From the NCBI RefSeq assembly GCF_046630445.1, contig NC_092340.1, forward strand, positions 20,767,001 to 20,831,000: DNA of 64,000 nt, given 5' to 3'. The stretch comes from Rutidosis leptorrhynchoides. Taxonomy: Eukaryota; Streptophyta; Magnoliopsida; Asterales; Asteraceae. Made by a program: the position numbers and the translations under genes. The notes under the pieces were generated by a model. The model saw only the letters and a list, made by a program, of their open reading frames with translations. It searched no databases and was not told where the DNA came from. Shown here piece after piece: positions 10,219-20,193 of the stretch. Numbering within the stretch: the first letter of the stretch is position 1; each line of letters starts with the position of its first letter.

Positions 10219-10788
10219 TCAATTGTTTCAATCTTGTAATAAGGTTTTCTATGGGCCAAACTATTTTACTTGGCTTTGTTTTATATCGCTCTTGCAAACA
10301 ATTATTTTGATGGCGGGTTTCTAGTTTTAATTCTCATTTTTGCGCCATAAGAAAATTGGGCAAAGCGACTTCATTTTCGAAAGTCATTAACAATATACCC
10401 TTAAAAATTTGAAATTGCGAAAAACTTCTCCTGACCACGCATCATGCATGATGCGTGCAAACCCGTGCATGATGCATGTTTCCAAGCGAGCTTTTTGGTC
10501 GTAAACACGCAACAAAAACCACGCAACACGAACCGTGCGTGGTGCTTGATGCGAGTTTGCGAGGAAAATGGTTGTTGTGCTGAATATCTCGTATACTCGC
10601 ATCACATACGGGCTTGCGCACATTATGTGTGGTGCGTGGACTGAAGAAATTTCTTGCAATTTTAAATTTTTGAAGTATATTATTAAATACTTCAAAAATC
10701 TAAGAACATTTGAACCAATTTCCCTTTATTAACAAATAAAATACATTTCTAGTGGAAAAAACAAGCCCATGGATATAACTAATTAAAT
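10219..10788. other. Sequence between the gag-pro Athila and the TIR structure
   Basis: No gene is visible here. It contains the foldback described separately at 10387-10695. The remainder (10219-10386 and 10696-10781) is unremarkable AT-rich DNA. Confidence 0.6.
10387..10695. repeat. Foldback (inverted repeat) sequence, about 300 bp
   Basis: The outer ~48 bp at each end (from about 10391 and to about 10684) are imperfect reverse complements, ending in the shared CCACGC/GCGTGG. Inside the left arm, 10436-10457 is a perfect 22-nt palindrome centred on ATGCAT, and related GCATGATGC-type words recur through the loop. It could be a small foldback transposon or the source of a long hairpin RNA. 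The short ORFs here on both strands are by-products of the symmetry. Confidence 0.55.
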
Positions 10789-10836
10789 ATCACTATCACT
10801 ATATACATTAAAAGAGAGTCTCGATTAGCTAATAAA
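10789..10836 (+). repeat. Left terminal inverted repeat
   Basis: It matches the reverse complement of the right end (about 59885-59933) and the start of the neighbouring element at 60235, sharing AAAAGAGAGTCTCGATTAGC and TAATAAA. The match stops at 10836, where the other two copies continue TGTTTTCAAAAC and this one turns into CTAGTTAAAGACCCGCG, a likely Helitron end. Confidence 0.6.
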
Positions 10837-10870
10837 CTAGTTAAAGACCCGCGATTTCGCTGGATTTTTG
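10837..10870 (-). mobile_element. Probable Helitron 3' terminus
   Basis: On the minus strand the sequence runs GCGAAATCGC (a hairpin extended to CC.GCGA/TCGC.GG with one mismatch), then GGGTCTTTAA, then CTAG, followed by T. Helitron 3' ends have a short GC-rich hairpin about 10 nt before CTRR and insert between A and T, which fits here. The matching 5' TC end was not located, so the element's extent to the right is unknown. Confidence 0.45.
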
Positions 10871-11510
10871 AAGGATGAAATCATTTATTAATACCATATT
10901 ATATTTTATTTGTTATTTTGCTTTGAATTTGGTTATCCAAACAATCATTGAAGCCGTAATGTGTTTGACACAAGAAGGAAAATTCATGTGTTGTGCCATT
11001 GTAAGTCGTTTAAGGTGGGTTGATGTATTATTGGTATGTGTTACTTCATCGTCAAACTTGGTAAAGCACATTTCTTCATCATTAATTATTAAATACCAAT
11101 ATGCTTGTTGTTACAGTTTATACAGACATTCATCTTTTTTATTGTTTTCTTAAACTGTTCACGGACTAAATGTTTGGGAAGTTACTGTAGATTAATCATT
11201 CAACAAAATAGCGTTGATCAATATGTTAACTTTGAAGTCGAAGTACTATAAACAAATGTATTAAGTGATAATTTTATTAAGTTTAGAGAAATACTAATTG
11301 TTCTTTTTCTGTGTGAACGATGTGAACAATTAAACATGATAGATGGGTGAAAGTTTAGACAATATTGTCAAATTAATTGGGATTGGGTAAATTGGGTCAT
11401 GTTTTTATCTAATATGGGTTGATTGGAGAAGTTTTAATCTTAAATTAGTTTAATGGGTCAATTGGAACATACGGCAAATTGTACCTTAACTTTCAGCTTC
11501 ATCAACATAT
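10871..11510. other. AT-rich sequence with no recognised gene
   Basis: Possibly the 3' part of the Helitron whose end is at 10837. An ORF at 10875-11153 (92 codons) is AT-driven, looks like no protein family, and is not called. Confidence 0.5.
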
Positions 11511-11514
11511 CTCA

Positions 11515-12360
11515 CTCTCTAAATACTAAACCCTAAACCTAAACCATAAATCTAAACCTTAAATAAACTAAAACCTAAACTCTAAACCCTAAATGCTAAT
11601 CAATAAACCCTAAAACCTAAACCCTAAATCATAAATTCTAAAATGTAAACCCTGAACCCTAACATGTAAACAATAAACCCTAAACACTAAATCATATACC
11701 CTTTACACTAAACTGTAAACCCCAAACCATATATCTAAACCCTAAACTCTAAAACCTAAACCAACCCTAAACCCTAAACCACCAACGCTATACCCTACAC
11801 ACTAGACCCTAAACCCTAAATTCCAAACCCTAAACCCTACACCTTAAATTCTAAAATCTAAACCCTAAACCATAAATCCTAAACTATAAACCCTAAACCC
11901 TAAACCATATACCCTAAACCCTATACACTAAAACCATAAACCCTAAACCTAAACCCTAAATCCTATACATTAAACTCTAAACACTAAACCCTAAACACTA
12001 TATCTATACTCTAAACCATAAATTTTAAAAACAAAACTGTAAACTCGAAACCCTATATCCTAAACCTTAAATCATAAATTCTAAAATCTAAACCTTTAAC
12101 CTTAAAGTCTAAACCATAAACCCTAAACACTAAACCCTAAATCCAATACATTAAACTCTAAAACCTAAACCCAATATCTAAACCCTAAACCTTAAATCAA
12201 CCCTAAACCCCTAAACCATTAACCTTTAAACTTACACACTAAACCCTAAACTCTAAATCTTAAACCCCAATCCCTTTTAGAAAAAGGTAGTTTAACTAAC
12301 GAAATAAAAATTGAACCAGATACATTCTTATCTAAACTTTAAACCTTAAACCCTAAACCA
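11515..12360 (+). repeat. Degenerate telomere-like (CCCTAAA) repeat array
   Basis: About 850 bp of imperfect plant telomere-type units (AAACCCTAAACC with variants such as AAACACTAAA and AAATCATAAA). Few consecutive perfect heptamers occur, so this is an old interstitial array and not a telomere. Similar arrays lie at 50615-51195 and 54935-55045, and inverted at 63423-64000. Confidence 0.9.
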
Positions 12361-13099
12361 ATTAAAATTCTCCCCAAATCATCAAGACTAATCAACATAA
12401 GTTTAAACATTAAACCATTTTAAAAGTTCAAATGAGTAAAAATATAAATTCAATATTGATGTAATTAAATTGAATAATGTAGCAAAAATTATTTCACAAG
12501 TAAGTATCAACTTTGGCCCAAAATTGTATGAAACGGAAATTTAACCAAGTTTATCATTATTTATTTTTTTGGGATAAAGGGGACGAAACCCTAGAAAACA
12601 TTTAATGTAACTAAAACTCAAAAATATGTACAATTACAACGAATGGAAGATATAATGTATAAAAATTAAACTGAGAGATTAATAGAAATAGTTTCTCATA
12701 AAATGAACACCAACAAAAAACACCAAATTTTGCCTTTATTATCTCTTCTATTGTCTAGCAGCATAAAGGAAGTTAAACCTAACCAGTCTCAAGACTCTCT
12801 TCACAGCGAGCTTAACATAATCTAGTAGCTGCAAAGCAACTCCAGTTGTAACATTTGATTAGTAGAAATGTAACAACCTGTATAATCATCATAGAAGAAA
12901 CAACCTTATAACGAATATAATGCATCTACTATAACTTATATTAGCTGATAAACCCAGCTAAATGATCTTTGGTTCTTTTCAATGTACACAAAGCTCAGAC
13001 TGACCAAATAATCAAACAGGAAGGTTCAAGAGGACATTAAAAAGTGTACCCCAAACAAATAATAAACCCCCAATGTACAAAATGATAAAGAAGTCGAAA
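12361..13099. other. Non-repetitive remnant, including a possible captured C-terminal exon
   Basis: Bases 12366-12395 match the reverse complement of 59221-59250 at 29 of 30 positions, linking this stretch to the MYB3R flank at the other end of the TIR structure. On the minus strand, about 12836-12748 reads as an open stretch (LLDYVKLAVKRV...LYAARQ, then stop) preceded by TTTGCAG, a possible splice acceptor. I do not recognise the source gene, and the reading could be chance. Confidence 0.3.
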
Positions 13100-13132
13100 T
13101 CTTTTGTAAGATCCAGTTTCTCTCAGTTGTTT

Positions 13133-13189
13133 GGGACGCCGTCCCAATGTGAAGGGTTGGACGCCGTCCAGACTATTGGACGCCGTCCA
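13133..13189 (+). repeat. GC-rich palindromes, 5' cluster (three copies)
   Basis: GGGACGCCGTCCC (13133-13145), TGGACGCCGTCCA (13158-13170) and the same at 13177-13189. Each is an inverted repeat around a single central C. The outermost pair changes from G/C to T/A between copies while staying complementary. A related cluster lies at 15039-15115, and the 3' LTR has both clusters. Confidence 0.8.
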
Positions 13190-13459
13190 AATGGTCTGGC
13201 GGGCCAGCTGTCTGTTTTTGGATATTTTAAAGAGGGCAAAGTGGTAAATTCACATGGGACCGAATTTAAGGCCCTAGATCAGTTTTGGAGCATCATTTAC
13301 TCCATTTTCAACAACCACACCACTTCCAATTCAATTTAGAGAGAGAAAAGAGTTTCTAGAGTGAGAGAGCTCAAATCAAGGAAGAAGAAGGTCGAATCGA
13401 GTCTAAGTGCGAGTTCTAAAGTTGTTCATCTAGTCCCTAGCTACATTTTGGTTGTAGTG

Positions 13460-14682
13460 GTAAGTCTTAACCTTGATTTCCTTGTTTTGATTGTTTAAGG
13501 GTTATGGTTTGGGGTAAAGATGAACATAAAACTCAATTGTTAGAGTTTTGGAGGTTTTTGGGTAAGTTTGGGTCATGAGGAACCAAAGATGACTAACCTA
13601 GGGTTTGGAAATGTTAAATGGTGTATAAGGGTCTTAAATGATAGTAAATCACTAGTACACTTAGAGTTTAAAGTGAATGGGTGTATTTGGGTATGATAGT
13701 GACCCAAATGGGCGTGTTAACCTTGAAATGGGTCAAATGTGTCTTTGGTGGCGTAAGTGGGTTAATAGGTGCGATGTGAGATAACTTTATGCTGAAAAGT
13801 GTTTTAAGACCATAATTGAATCGTTAGTAAGGGTTTGACAAAATCCCGACCTAGTGTTAGAATGAATGGTGCAAATGGGTCACGTTTGTACTATGGGCCA
13901 AATGGCACTTGTATGGCGAATAAGTTGGTTGACCAACTTGAATGTATGATTGATATATGTGCGTAATGTATTAGGTACTTTGCTTTAAAGAGTGTGGAAG
14001 TGTAATCATCACCGACGTGTTAAGGTGAGTGGAATAATTATATGCGTAGGTATATAATGTATTTATTTGTTGTAGTGTGAGATGTGAATTGTCGATGTGC
14101 TAAGATATCAAATTTCACGTGACGAGTGAAGTGTCAATGTGCTAAGACACCACTCAAAGTAATATGACGGGTGAAGTGTCGATGTGTTAAGACGCCACCC
14201 GAAGTGAAGTATCGATGTGCTAAGATGCCACTCCAAGAAGTTAACGGATGAAGTGTCGACGTGTTAAGATGCCATCCGGGGTGAAGTATCGACGTGTTAA
14301 GATGCCACCCGGGGTGAAGCATCGACGTGTTAAGATGCTACCCGTGGGATTAGTGTACGATGTGTTAAGTACTCTAATGGTTGTTATGAACACCGATGAG
14401 AAATTCAAAATTCAAGTACCGTTCCTTGTACGATTGGTTAACCATGGTTATGTGTTGTAGTACAGCATAATATATTGTTCATGTTATATGCTATCGTTTG
14501 TGCTAGCTCATGATATCATGGACTTAGCATTTGTAATTTGAGATGGTATGCAAATTTTTAAAATGCTAGCGTGTATGAGGTATTTGTGTAAGTGATTGCA
14601 AGTAAGTAGATTATATATGTATGTGTATAATTATTGCATTCACTAAGCTTTGCTTACCCTCTCGTTGTTTACCTTTTTATAG
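13460..14682 (+). other. Possible 5'-leader intron inside the LTR
   Basis: A strong donor (GTGGTAAGTC, GT at 13460-13461) is followed ~1.2 kb later by TTTACCTTTTTATAG (AG at 14681-14682), a good plant acceptor. The leader before the donor is GA-rich. If used, the intron would remove the stem-loop array from spliced RNA and keep it in genomic RNA. No transcript evidence is available here. Confidence 0.4.
14009..14378 (+). repeat. Array of nine stem-loops with a constant GAYGTGYTAA loop
   Basis: The units are at 14009-14028, 14084-14118, 14124-14155, 14169-14200, 14203-14232, 14246-14277, 14279-14310, 14312-14343 and 14349-14378. Most have a 5-bp outer stem, an unpaired AA on the 5' side, a 5-bp inner stem and a 10-nt loop GAYGTGYTAA. 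The stems vary but stay paired: outer GAGTG/CACTC, GGGTG/CACCC, GGATG/CATCC, ATTAG/CTAAT; inner GTGTC/GACAC, GCATC/GATGC, GTAC/GTAC, and TCACC/GGTGA in the first. Several remaining pairs are G-T wobbles. The same array, split by the insertion at 19890, occurs in the 3' LTR (about 19672-19889 and 49035-49165). See the finding for interpretation. Confidence 0.85.
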
Positions 14683-15038
14683 GCTCGGGCGTCGACAAGG
14701 GTAAGGGCGTTCGGTTGGATTAGAGATCCCGCTTTGTTTTGATAGGGGACGCTTTTGGATGTGTTAGCTTCTGAAGTTTGGCCAATATGTGGGTAGTTTA
14801 ACCCCAAACACCATGCTCTAGGTGTCGTTTGGAATTTAAACTCTTATGGCCGAACTTCTATTTTTGAACGAAACTCGTAAATGTGGGCCCGATGTTGTAA
14901 AACTTGGTTTTATGGTGGAAATCTCTTAGTTTAACTTATTATAACATGTTGTGAAAAGGTTTTCGCTTAAAAGTGTCGGGAAGCGAGTTTTTCGCTCGCT
15001 TAAGTGGGACACCTAGATCAGTCCCTGGCAGTTCATTA

Positions 15039-15115
15039 GGACGTCGTCCCAAAAGGCTGGACGCCGTCCAGGCCTTCAGTGCTGGACGCCGTCCAGAATC
15101 CTGGACGCCGTCCAG
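15039..15115 (+). repeat. GC-rich palindromes, 3' cluster (four copies)
   Basis: GGACGTCGTCC (15039-15049), then CTGGACGCCGTCCAG at 15057-15071, 15082-15096 and 15101-15115. They are the same odd-length palindrome with a central C as in the 5' cluster, here extended by one more pair. They lie close to the LTR end and PBS. Confidence 0.8.
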
Positions 15116-15176
15116 ATGTACTGACCCAGATTTTTTTTAGTGTGTTTTTGAGATAACGAAGTCGGGTTGTTACAAG

Positions 15177-15188
15177 TGGTATCAGAGC
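15177..15188 (+). promoter_or_regulatory. Primer binding site, initiator tRNA-Met
   Basis: TGGTATCAGAGC, two bases after the 5' LTR, is complementary to the 3' end of plant initiator tRNA-Met, the usual primer of chromovirus-type Ty3 elements. Confidence 0.92.
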
Positions 15189-15553
15189 ATGGTCTAAGGG
15201 ATTTAGGCAACTTGAGATAGGTGCCTAGACTTAGACTTTATTGTGTATGCGCTTTATGCGGGACTTGTAGGAGATGGGTCGGACCGGGGATTTGTTAGTG
15301 CCTAGGATTAGGTGAACTAACTATGCACTAATTGTTTTGTGTTGTGTGTTTGCAATCATCAAGTGAGATAAACGTTGTACTAGCAAGTTAATGCGACGTG
15401 CTCGCGTAATAATGACTAGCTACCATTGTTACGACAAATTGTGTCAAACAAGCGATGTACAACGGTTATTGAGCAAGATGGGGCGGTGTGGTGTATATGT
15501 ACAATTGTGTCATGTCTTTTCGTTCGTTGTTTAACCTATTTCCGTTTTATAGT
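15189..15553 (+). other. Leader between PBS and gag of the Tekay-like element
   Basis: About 365 bp with no ORF of note; ordinary untranslated leader sequence. Confidence 0.6.
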
Positions 15554-16735
15554 ATGAAGATGAGAAACGGACATGATACCGATGGTGGGGAACGAGCGAG
15601 GACCCCGAGTTCACGGCCAAAGTTGAGGTCATTTTGAAAAGTCATCATGCGGCTTTCCTAGAAGATGTCAAGAAGATGTTCGTAGATACGATTGACGAGC
15701 AATTAGTCAATGTAGTAAAGGAACAAATTAAGGTTGTCCTTCAAGAGGATAATGTTGGAAGGCGGGACTTTTTCTATAAGAACTTCAAGGATGCTCAACC
15801 TCCTACTTTTGAAGGCAAACGGGATCCACTTAAGAGTTCCCGTTGGATCTCCGATATAGATGGGGCCTTTCGTACTTGTGAATGCCCTCTCGATAAGAAG
15901 ATGAGGTACGGTTGTAGCATGTTAGGGGGTGATGCCAAGATGTGGTGGGATGAAAAGATTCGCCTTTATTGTGAAGAGCAATGCATGGAATTCACGTGGG
16001 ATGAATTCAAGATGAAATTTTTCAAAGAGTACCGAACGTCGGCCGATCTTACAAGGCTTAAAGATGAGTTGCGTACCTTGAGGCAAAGGGTCGATGGATT
16101 TGAACACTCTCAAATCCATTTTCTTGTCAAAGACCCAATTTTGCCCGGAGTACGTCGGGAATGATAAAATGTTGAAGGAAGACTTCTATCGAATCTTGAA
16201 CAACAACTATCAAGAGAAGATTAGTGTAAACGCGGTGAAGAGTTTTGATGAGTTGTTCGACATGGCTAAAGGTTTTGAAGTGCTTGTCATGAGAAAGGGT
16301 GGTTTTACTTTTGGTAAAAGAAAGTTTGAGGGTTCAAGTCAATCGAACTTTTCAAGCAAGAAGAACAAGAAGGGTGCCGAAAGTGTTGGTAGCGTGAAGA
16401 AGAGCGCTTCCGGAGGTTTTTCTTATTCGTGCTACAATTGTGAGCAAAAGGGGCACATGGCTCGCGATTGTCCAAACCAATCCGCTACAAATAAAATCAC
16501 TTATTTTAATTGTAACAAAGAAGGGAACCGAAGGACGGAATGTCCCAAGTTGCGGGGTGATCATGTTAAGAATTTGGAGAAGGCGACGGGTATGGCTCGG
16601 GGGCAAAACTATTTGATGACCAATGATGTAGCCAAGCAATCAAACAAAGTTGTCTCAGGTACTTTCATGGTTAACTCTAATCCGGCAAGAATCCTATTTG
16701 ATAGCGGTGCTAATTTATCGTTTGTTTCTCCATGA
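15554..16735 (+). pseudogene. Gag and protease start of the Tekay-like element, frameshifted
   Basis: The likely start is ATG at 15554 (MKMRNGHDTDGG). A one-base frame change near 15625 leads into KSHHAAFLEDVKKMF, and a second near 16088 leads into MDLNTLKSIF. The capsid part includes PPTFEGKRDP and WWDEK (about 15797-15958). A good CCHC knuckle, CYNCEQKGHMARDC, lies at about 16431-16472. A second, degenerate one (YFNCNKEGNRRTEC) has lost its first Cys and its His. The protease active site LFDSGA is at about 16690-16707. An in-frame TGA follows at 16734-16736. The protein cannot be made intact. Confidence 0.88.
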
Positions 16736-16736
16736 T

Positions 16737-18749
16737 TTGTGTCTAAGCTTGATAAACCGCTAGCTAAGTTAAGTCATCCGGTAGAAGTCGAAATAGCGGA
16801 TGGTAAGACGGTGCTAGGGGTTGATGTGTGTAATGAATGTGATATTGTGTTTGGTTCCAAAACGTTTAAAATTGATCTTATCCAGATGACCTTGGGCGAG
16901 TTCGATATTGTCGTTAGTATGGATTGTCTCGGTCGCTATAGTGCCGATATTGCATGCCATGAAAAATCTATTCGTGTGAAGACCCCAAGTGGGGGAGAGT
17001 TAATTATTCATGGCAAGAGACGGAGAAGACTTGTGCCATTATGCACTTATGCACGGGAACGCCATTTTCTTGTTAGTGGTGGCATGGCTTTTCTTGCTCA
17101 TGTAGTTGATACTCGTGAAGAGCCACCATCCATTCGTGAAATTCTGGTGGTTAGTGAATTCGAAGACATTTTTTCGGATGAATTGCCGGGTGTTCCGGCG
17201 GAAAGACAAGTTGAATTTCGCATTGAGTTGGTTCCGGGGGCTACTCCCATTGCTAAAACTCCTTATCGTTTAGCACCAAAGGAGATGCAAGAGTTGTTAA
17301 ATCAAACCCAAGAGTTGCTTGAGAAGGGTTTTATTCGACCGAGTGCTTCGCCGTGGGGCGCACCGGTTTTATTTGTGAAGAAGAAGGATGGTAGTATGCG
17401 GATGTGCATCGATTATCGGGATTTGAACAAAGTGACGATAAAGAATCGTTATCCATTGCCTCGGATTGACGATTTATTTGACCAACTCTAAGGTGAAACG
17501 TATTTCTCTAAGATTGACCTACGGTCCGGCTATCACCAAATGCGGGTCCGTGAGGAAGATATTGAGAAAACGGCTTTTCGAACGCGTTACGGGCATTATG
17601 AGTTTGTAGTTATGCCTTTCGGTCTTACGTATATTGGACAAGTCAGTGATTGTGTTCATTGACGACATACTCGTCTATTCGAAGAGTATGAAGGAACATG
17701 AACATCATTTGCGTGGTGTGTTGAAGACGTTGCGGAAGGAGAAATTGTATGCAAAATTCTCCAAATGTGAGTTTTGGCTAAGGGAAGTTCAATTCCTTGG
17801 CCATATTGTGAACAAAGATGGTATCCAAGTAGATCCGGGGAAGATTGAGACGGTGAAGAGTTGGGGACGACCGACTACGCCTACGAAAATCCGAAGTTTT
17901 CTCGGATTGGCCGGTTATTATCGTCGGTTTATCCAAGACTTTTCTAAAATCGCTTCTCCTTTGACAAAGTTAACGAGAAAGAACGCGAAAACGAGCAAGA
18001 AATTGCTTTCCAATTGCTAAAAGAGAAGTTATGTCAAGCTCCGATGTTAGTGTTGCCGGAAGGAGTAGAAGACATGACGGTTTATTGTGATGCATCTTTA
18101 AATGGGCTCGGGTGTGTTCTAATGCAAAGAGGTAAAGTCGTCGCCTACGCCTCTCGACAATTAAAGGAACACGAAACGAGATATCCAACTCATGATCTTG
18201 AGTTGGCGGCTGTTGTTCGTGCGTTAAAAATTTGGCGCCATTATTTGTACGGTGTCAAGTATACGATTTATTCGGATCACAAGAGCTTAAAATATCTTTT
18301 TGACCAACGAGATTTGAATTATCGTCAACGTAGATGGATGGATGTGGTAAAAGATTACGATTGTGAAATACTTTATCATCCGGGTAAGGCGAATGTGGTC
18401 GCGGATGCGTTAAGTTGGAAGAGTCAACATCCAGCGATACGAGTAGGATCGTTACGCATGATTATTACTAACGATTTTCTTGTAAATCTTGGCGAGACTC
18501 AAATTGAAGCTTTTGTTAACAATAAGCATGAGGAACGAATCGTGGGACAAACGGAGTCTATTACTTTAGGTCCGCATGGTTTGTTATCCTTTCAAGGATG
18601 AGTGTGGGTGCCTAAGATGGGTGATTATCGACGAGTGCTACTTGATGAAGCACATAAGTCAAAATATTCCATTCATCCAGGAGCGACAAAAATGTATCTT
18701 GATTTGAGGAAAGAATATTGGTGGCCGGGCATGAAACGTGATTTGAGGA
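16737..18749 (+). pseudogene. Pol (protease end, RT, RNase H, partial integrase) of the Tekay-like element
   Basis: After the TGA the frame continues through the rest of protease and into RT ([18 protein letters not shown], about 17380-17430), with a TAA at 17489-17491. In RT, MPFGLT is followed by a frameshifting deletion that removes the usual NAPAVF region. The catalytic FIDD motif survives (about 17658-17669). RNase H begins after a frame change near 18010 ([12 protein letters not shown], then YSDHKSL). A TGA at 18599-18601 precedes the integrase zinc-binding start (HPGATK...YWWPGMKRD), which is cut at about 18749 and joined to the 3' LTR. The integrase core is gone. Confidence 0.9.
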
Positions 18750-19889
18750 AAGATCCAGTTTCTCTCAGTTGTTTGAGACGCCGTCCAAAATGGTGGGACG
18801 CCGTCCTAGTGTGAAGGGCTGGACGCCGTCCAGACTATTGGACGCCGTCCAAATGGTCTGGCAGGCCAGCTGTCTGTTTTTGGATATTTTAAAGAGGGCA
18901 AAGTGGTAAATTCACATTGGACCGAATTTAAGGCCCTAGATCAGTTTTGGAGCATTATTTACTCCATTTTCAACAACCACACCACTTCCAATTCAATTTA
19001 GAGAGAGAAAAGGGTTTCTAGAGTGAGAGAGCTCAAATCAAGGAAGAAGAAGGTCGAATCGAGTCTAAGTGCGAGTTCTAAAGTTGTTCATCTAGTCCCT
19101 AGCTACATTTTGGTTGTAGTGGTAAGTCTTAACCTTGATTTCCTTGTTTTGATTGTTTAAGGGTTAGGGTTTGGGGTAAAGATAAACATAAAACTCAATT
19201 GTTAGAGTTTTGGAGGTTTTTGGGTAAGTTTGGGTCATGAGGACCCAAAGATGACTAACCTAGGGTTTGGAAATGTTAAATGGTGTATAAGGGTCTTAAA
19301 TGATAGTAAATCACTAGCACACTTAGAGTTTAAAGTGAATGGGTGTATTTGGGTATGATAGTGACCCAAATGGGTGTGTTAACCTTGAAATGGGTCAAAT
19401 GTGTCTTTGGTGGCCTAAGTGGGTTAATAGGTGCGAAGTGAGATAACTTTGTGTTGAAAAGTATTTTAAGACCATAATTGAATCATTAGTAAGGGTTTGA
19501 CAAAATCCCGACCTAGTGTTAGAATGAATGGTGCAAATGGGTCACGTTTGCACTATGGGCCAAATGGCACTTGTATGGCGAATAAGTTGGTTGACCAACT
19601 TGAATGTATGATTGATATATGTGCGTAACGTATTAGGTACTTTGCTTTAAAGAGTACGGAAGTGTAATCATCACCGACGTGTTAAGGTGAGTGGAATAAT
19701 TATATGCGTAGGTATATAATGTATTTATTTGTTGTAGTGTGAGATGTGAATTGTCGATGTGCTAAGACATTAAATTTCACGTGACGAGTGAAGTGTCGAT
19801 GTGCTAAGACACCACTCAAAGTAATATGACGGGTGAAGTGTCGATGTGTTAAGACGCCACCCGGAGTGAAGTATCGATATGCTAAGATG
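18750..19889 (+). repeat. 3' LTR of the Tekay-like element, left piece
   Basis: It matches 13109 to about 14226 of the 5' LTR. It lacks the first four LTR bases because integrase is fused here at a shared AAGAT. It includes the 5' palindrome cluster (with an extra copy) and the first stem-loops, then stops at AAGATG where the 4.1-kb-LTR element begins. The LTR resumes at 49035. Confidence 0.9.
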
Positions 19890-20061
19890 TGTGACGACCC
19901 GGGAATTTCCGACCAAATTTAAACTTAATCTTTATATGTTTCCAACACGATAAGCAAAGTCTGTTATATTGAGTCTCAAAAATTCTTGAATTGGTTACAT
20001 GAATTTAGTTAACCTTTGACCTTGCCCGATGATTCACTAACAATTGTTGTTAATAAGTATG

Positions 20062-20193
<132 letters not shown>

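Larger units (their letters stand above)
13105..15174 (+). repeat. 5' LTR of the Tekay-like element
   Basis: This 2070-bp LTR (TGTAAGATCC to GTTGTTACA) contains GC-rich palindromes near both ends (13133-13189 and 15039-15115), a probable intron (13460-14682) and an array of stem-loops (14009-14378). A GA-rich stretch at about 13338-13375 resembles the start of a transcribed leader. Confidence 0.9.

Noticed and set aside
11515-12360. A real telomere or chromosome end
   Set aside because: The units are highly degenerate, lie among transposons and face different ways in the window.
13073-13339. 88-codon ORF crossing the start of the Tekay-like LTR
   Set aside because: It spans the insertion junction and the GC palindromes, so it is chance.
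14134-14460. CRISPR-like appearance of regularly spaced repeats, and short ORFs on both strands through them
   Set aside because: This is plant LTR sequence. The repeats are hairpins of a tandem array, present in both LTRs, with no cas genes. The ORFs (HPGWHLNTS repeats) only mirror the repeat.
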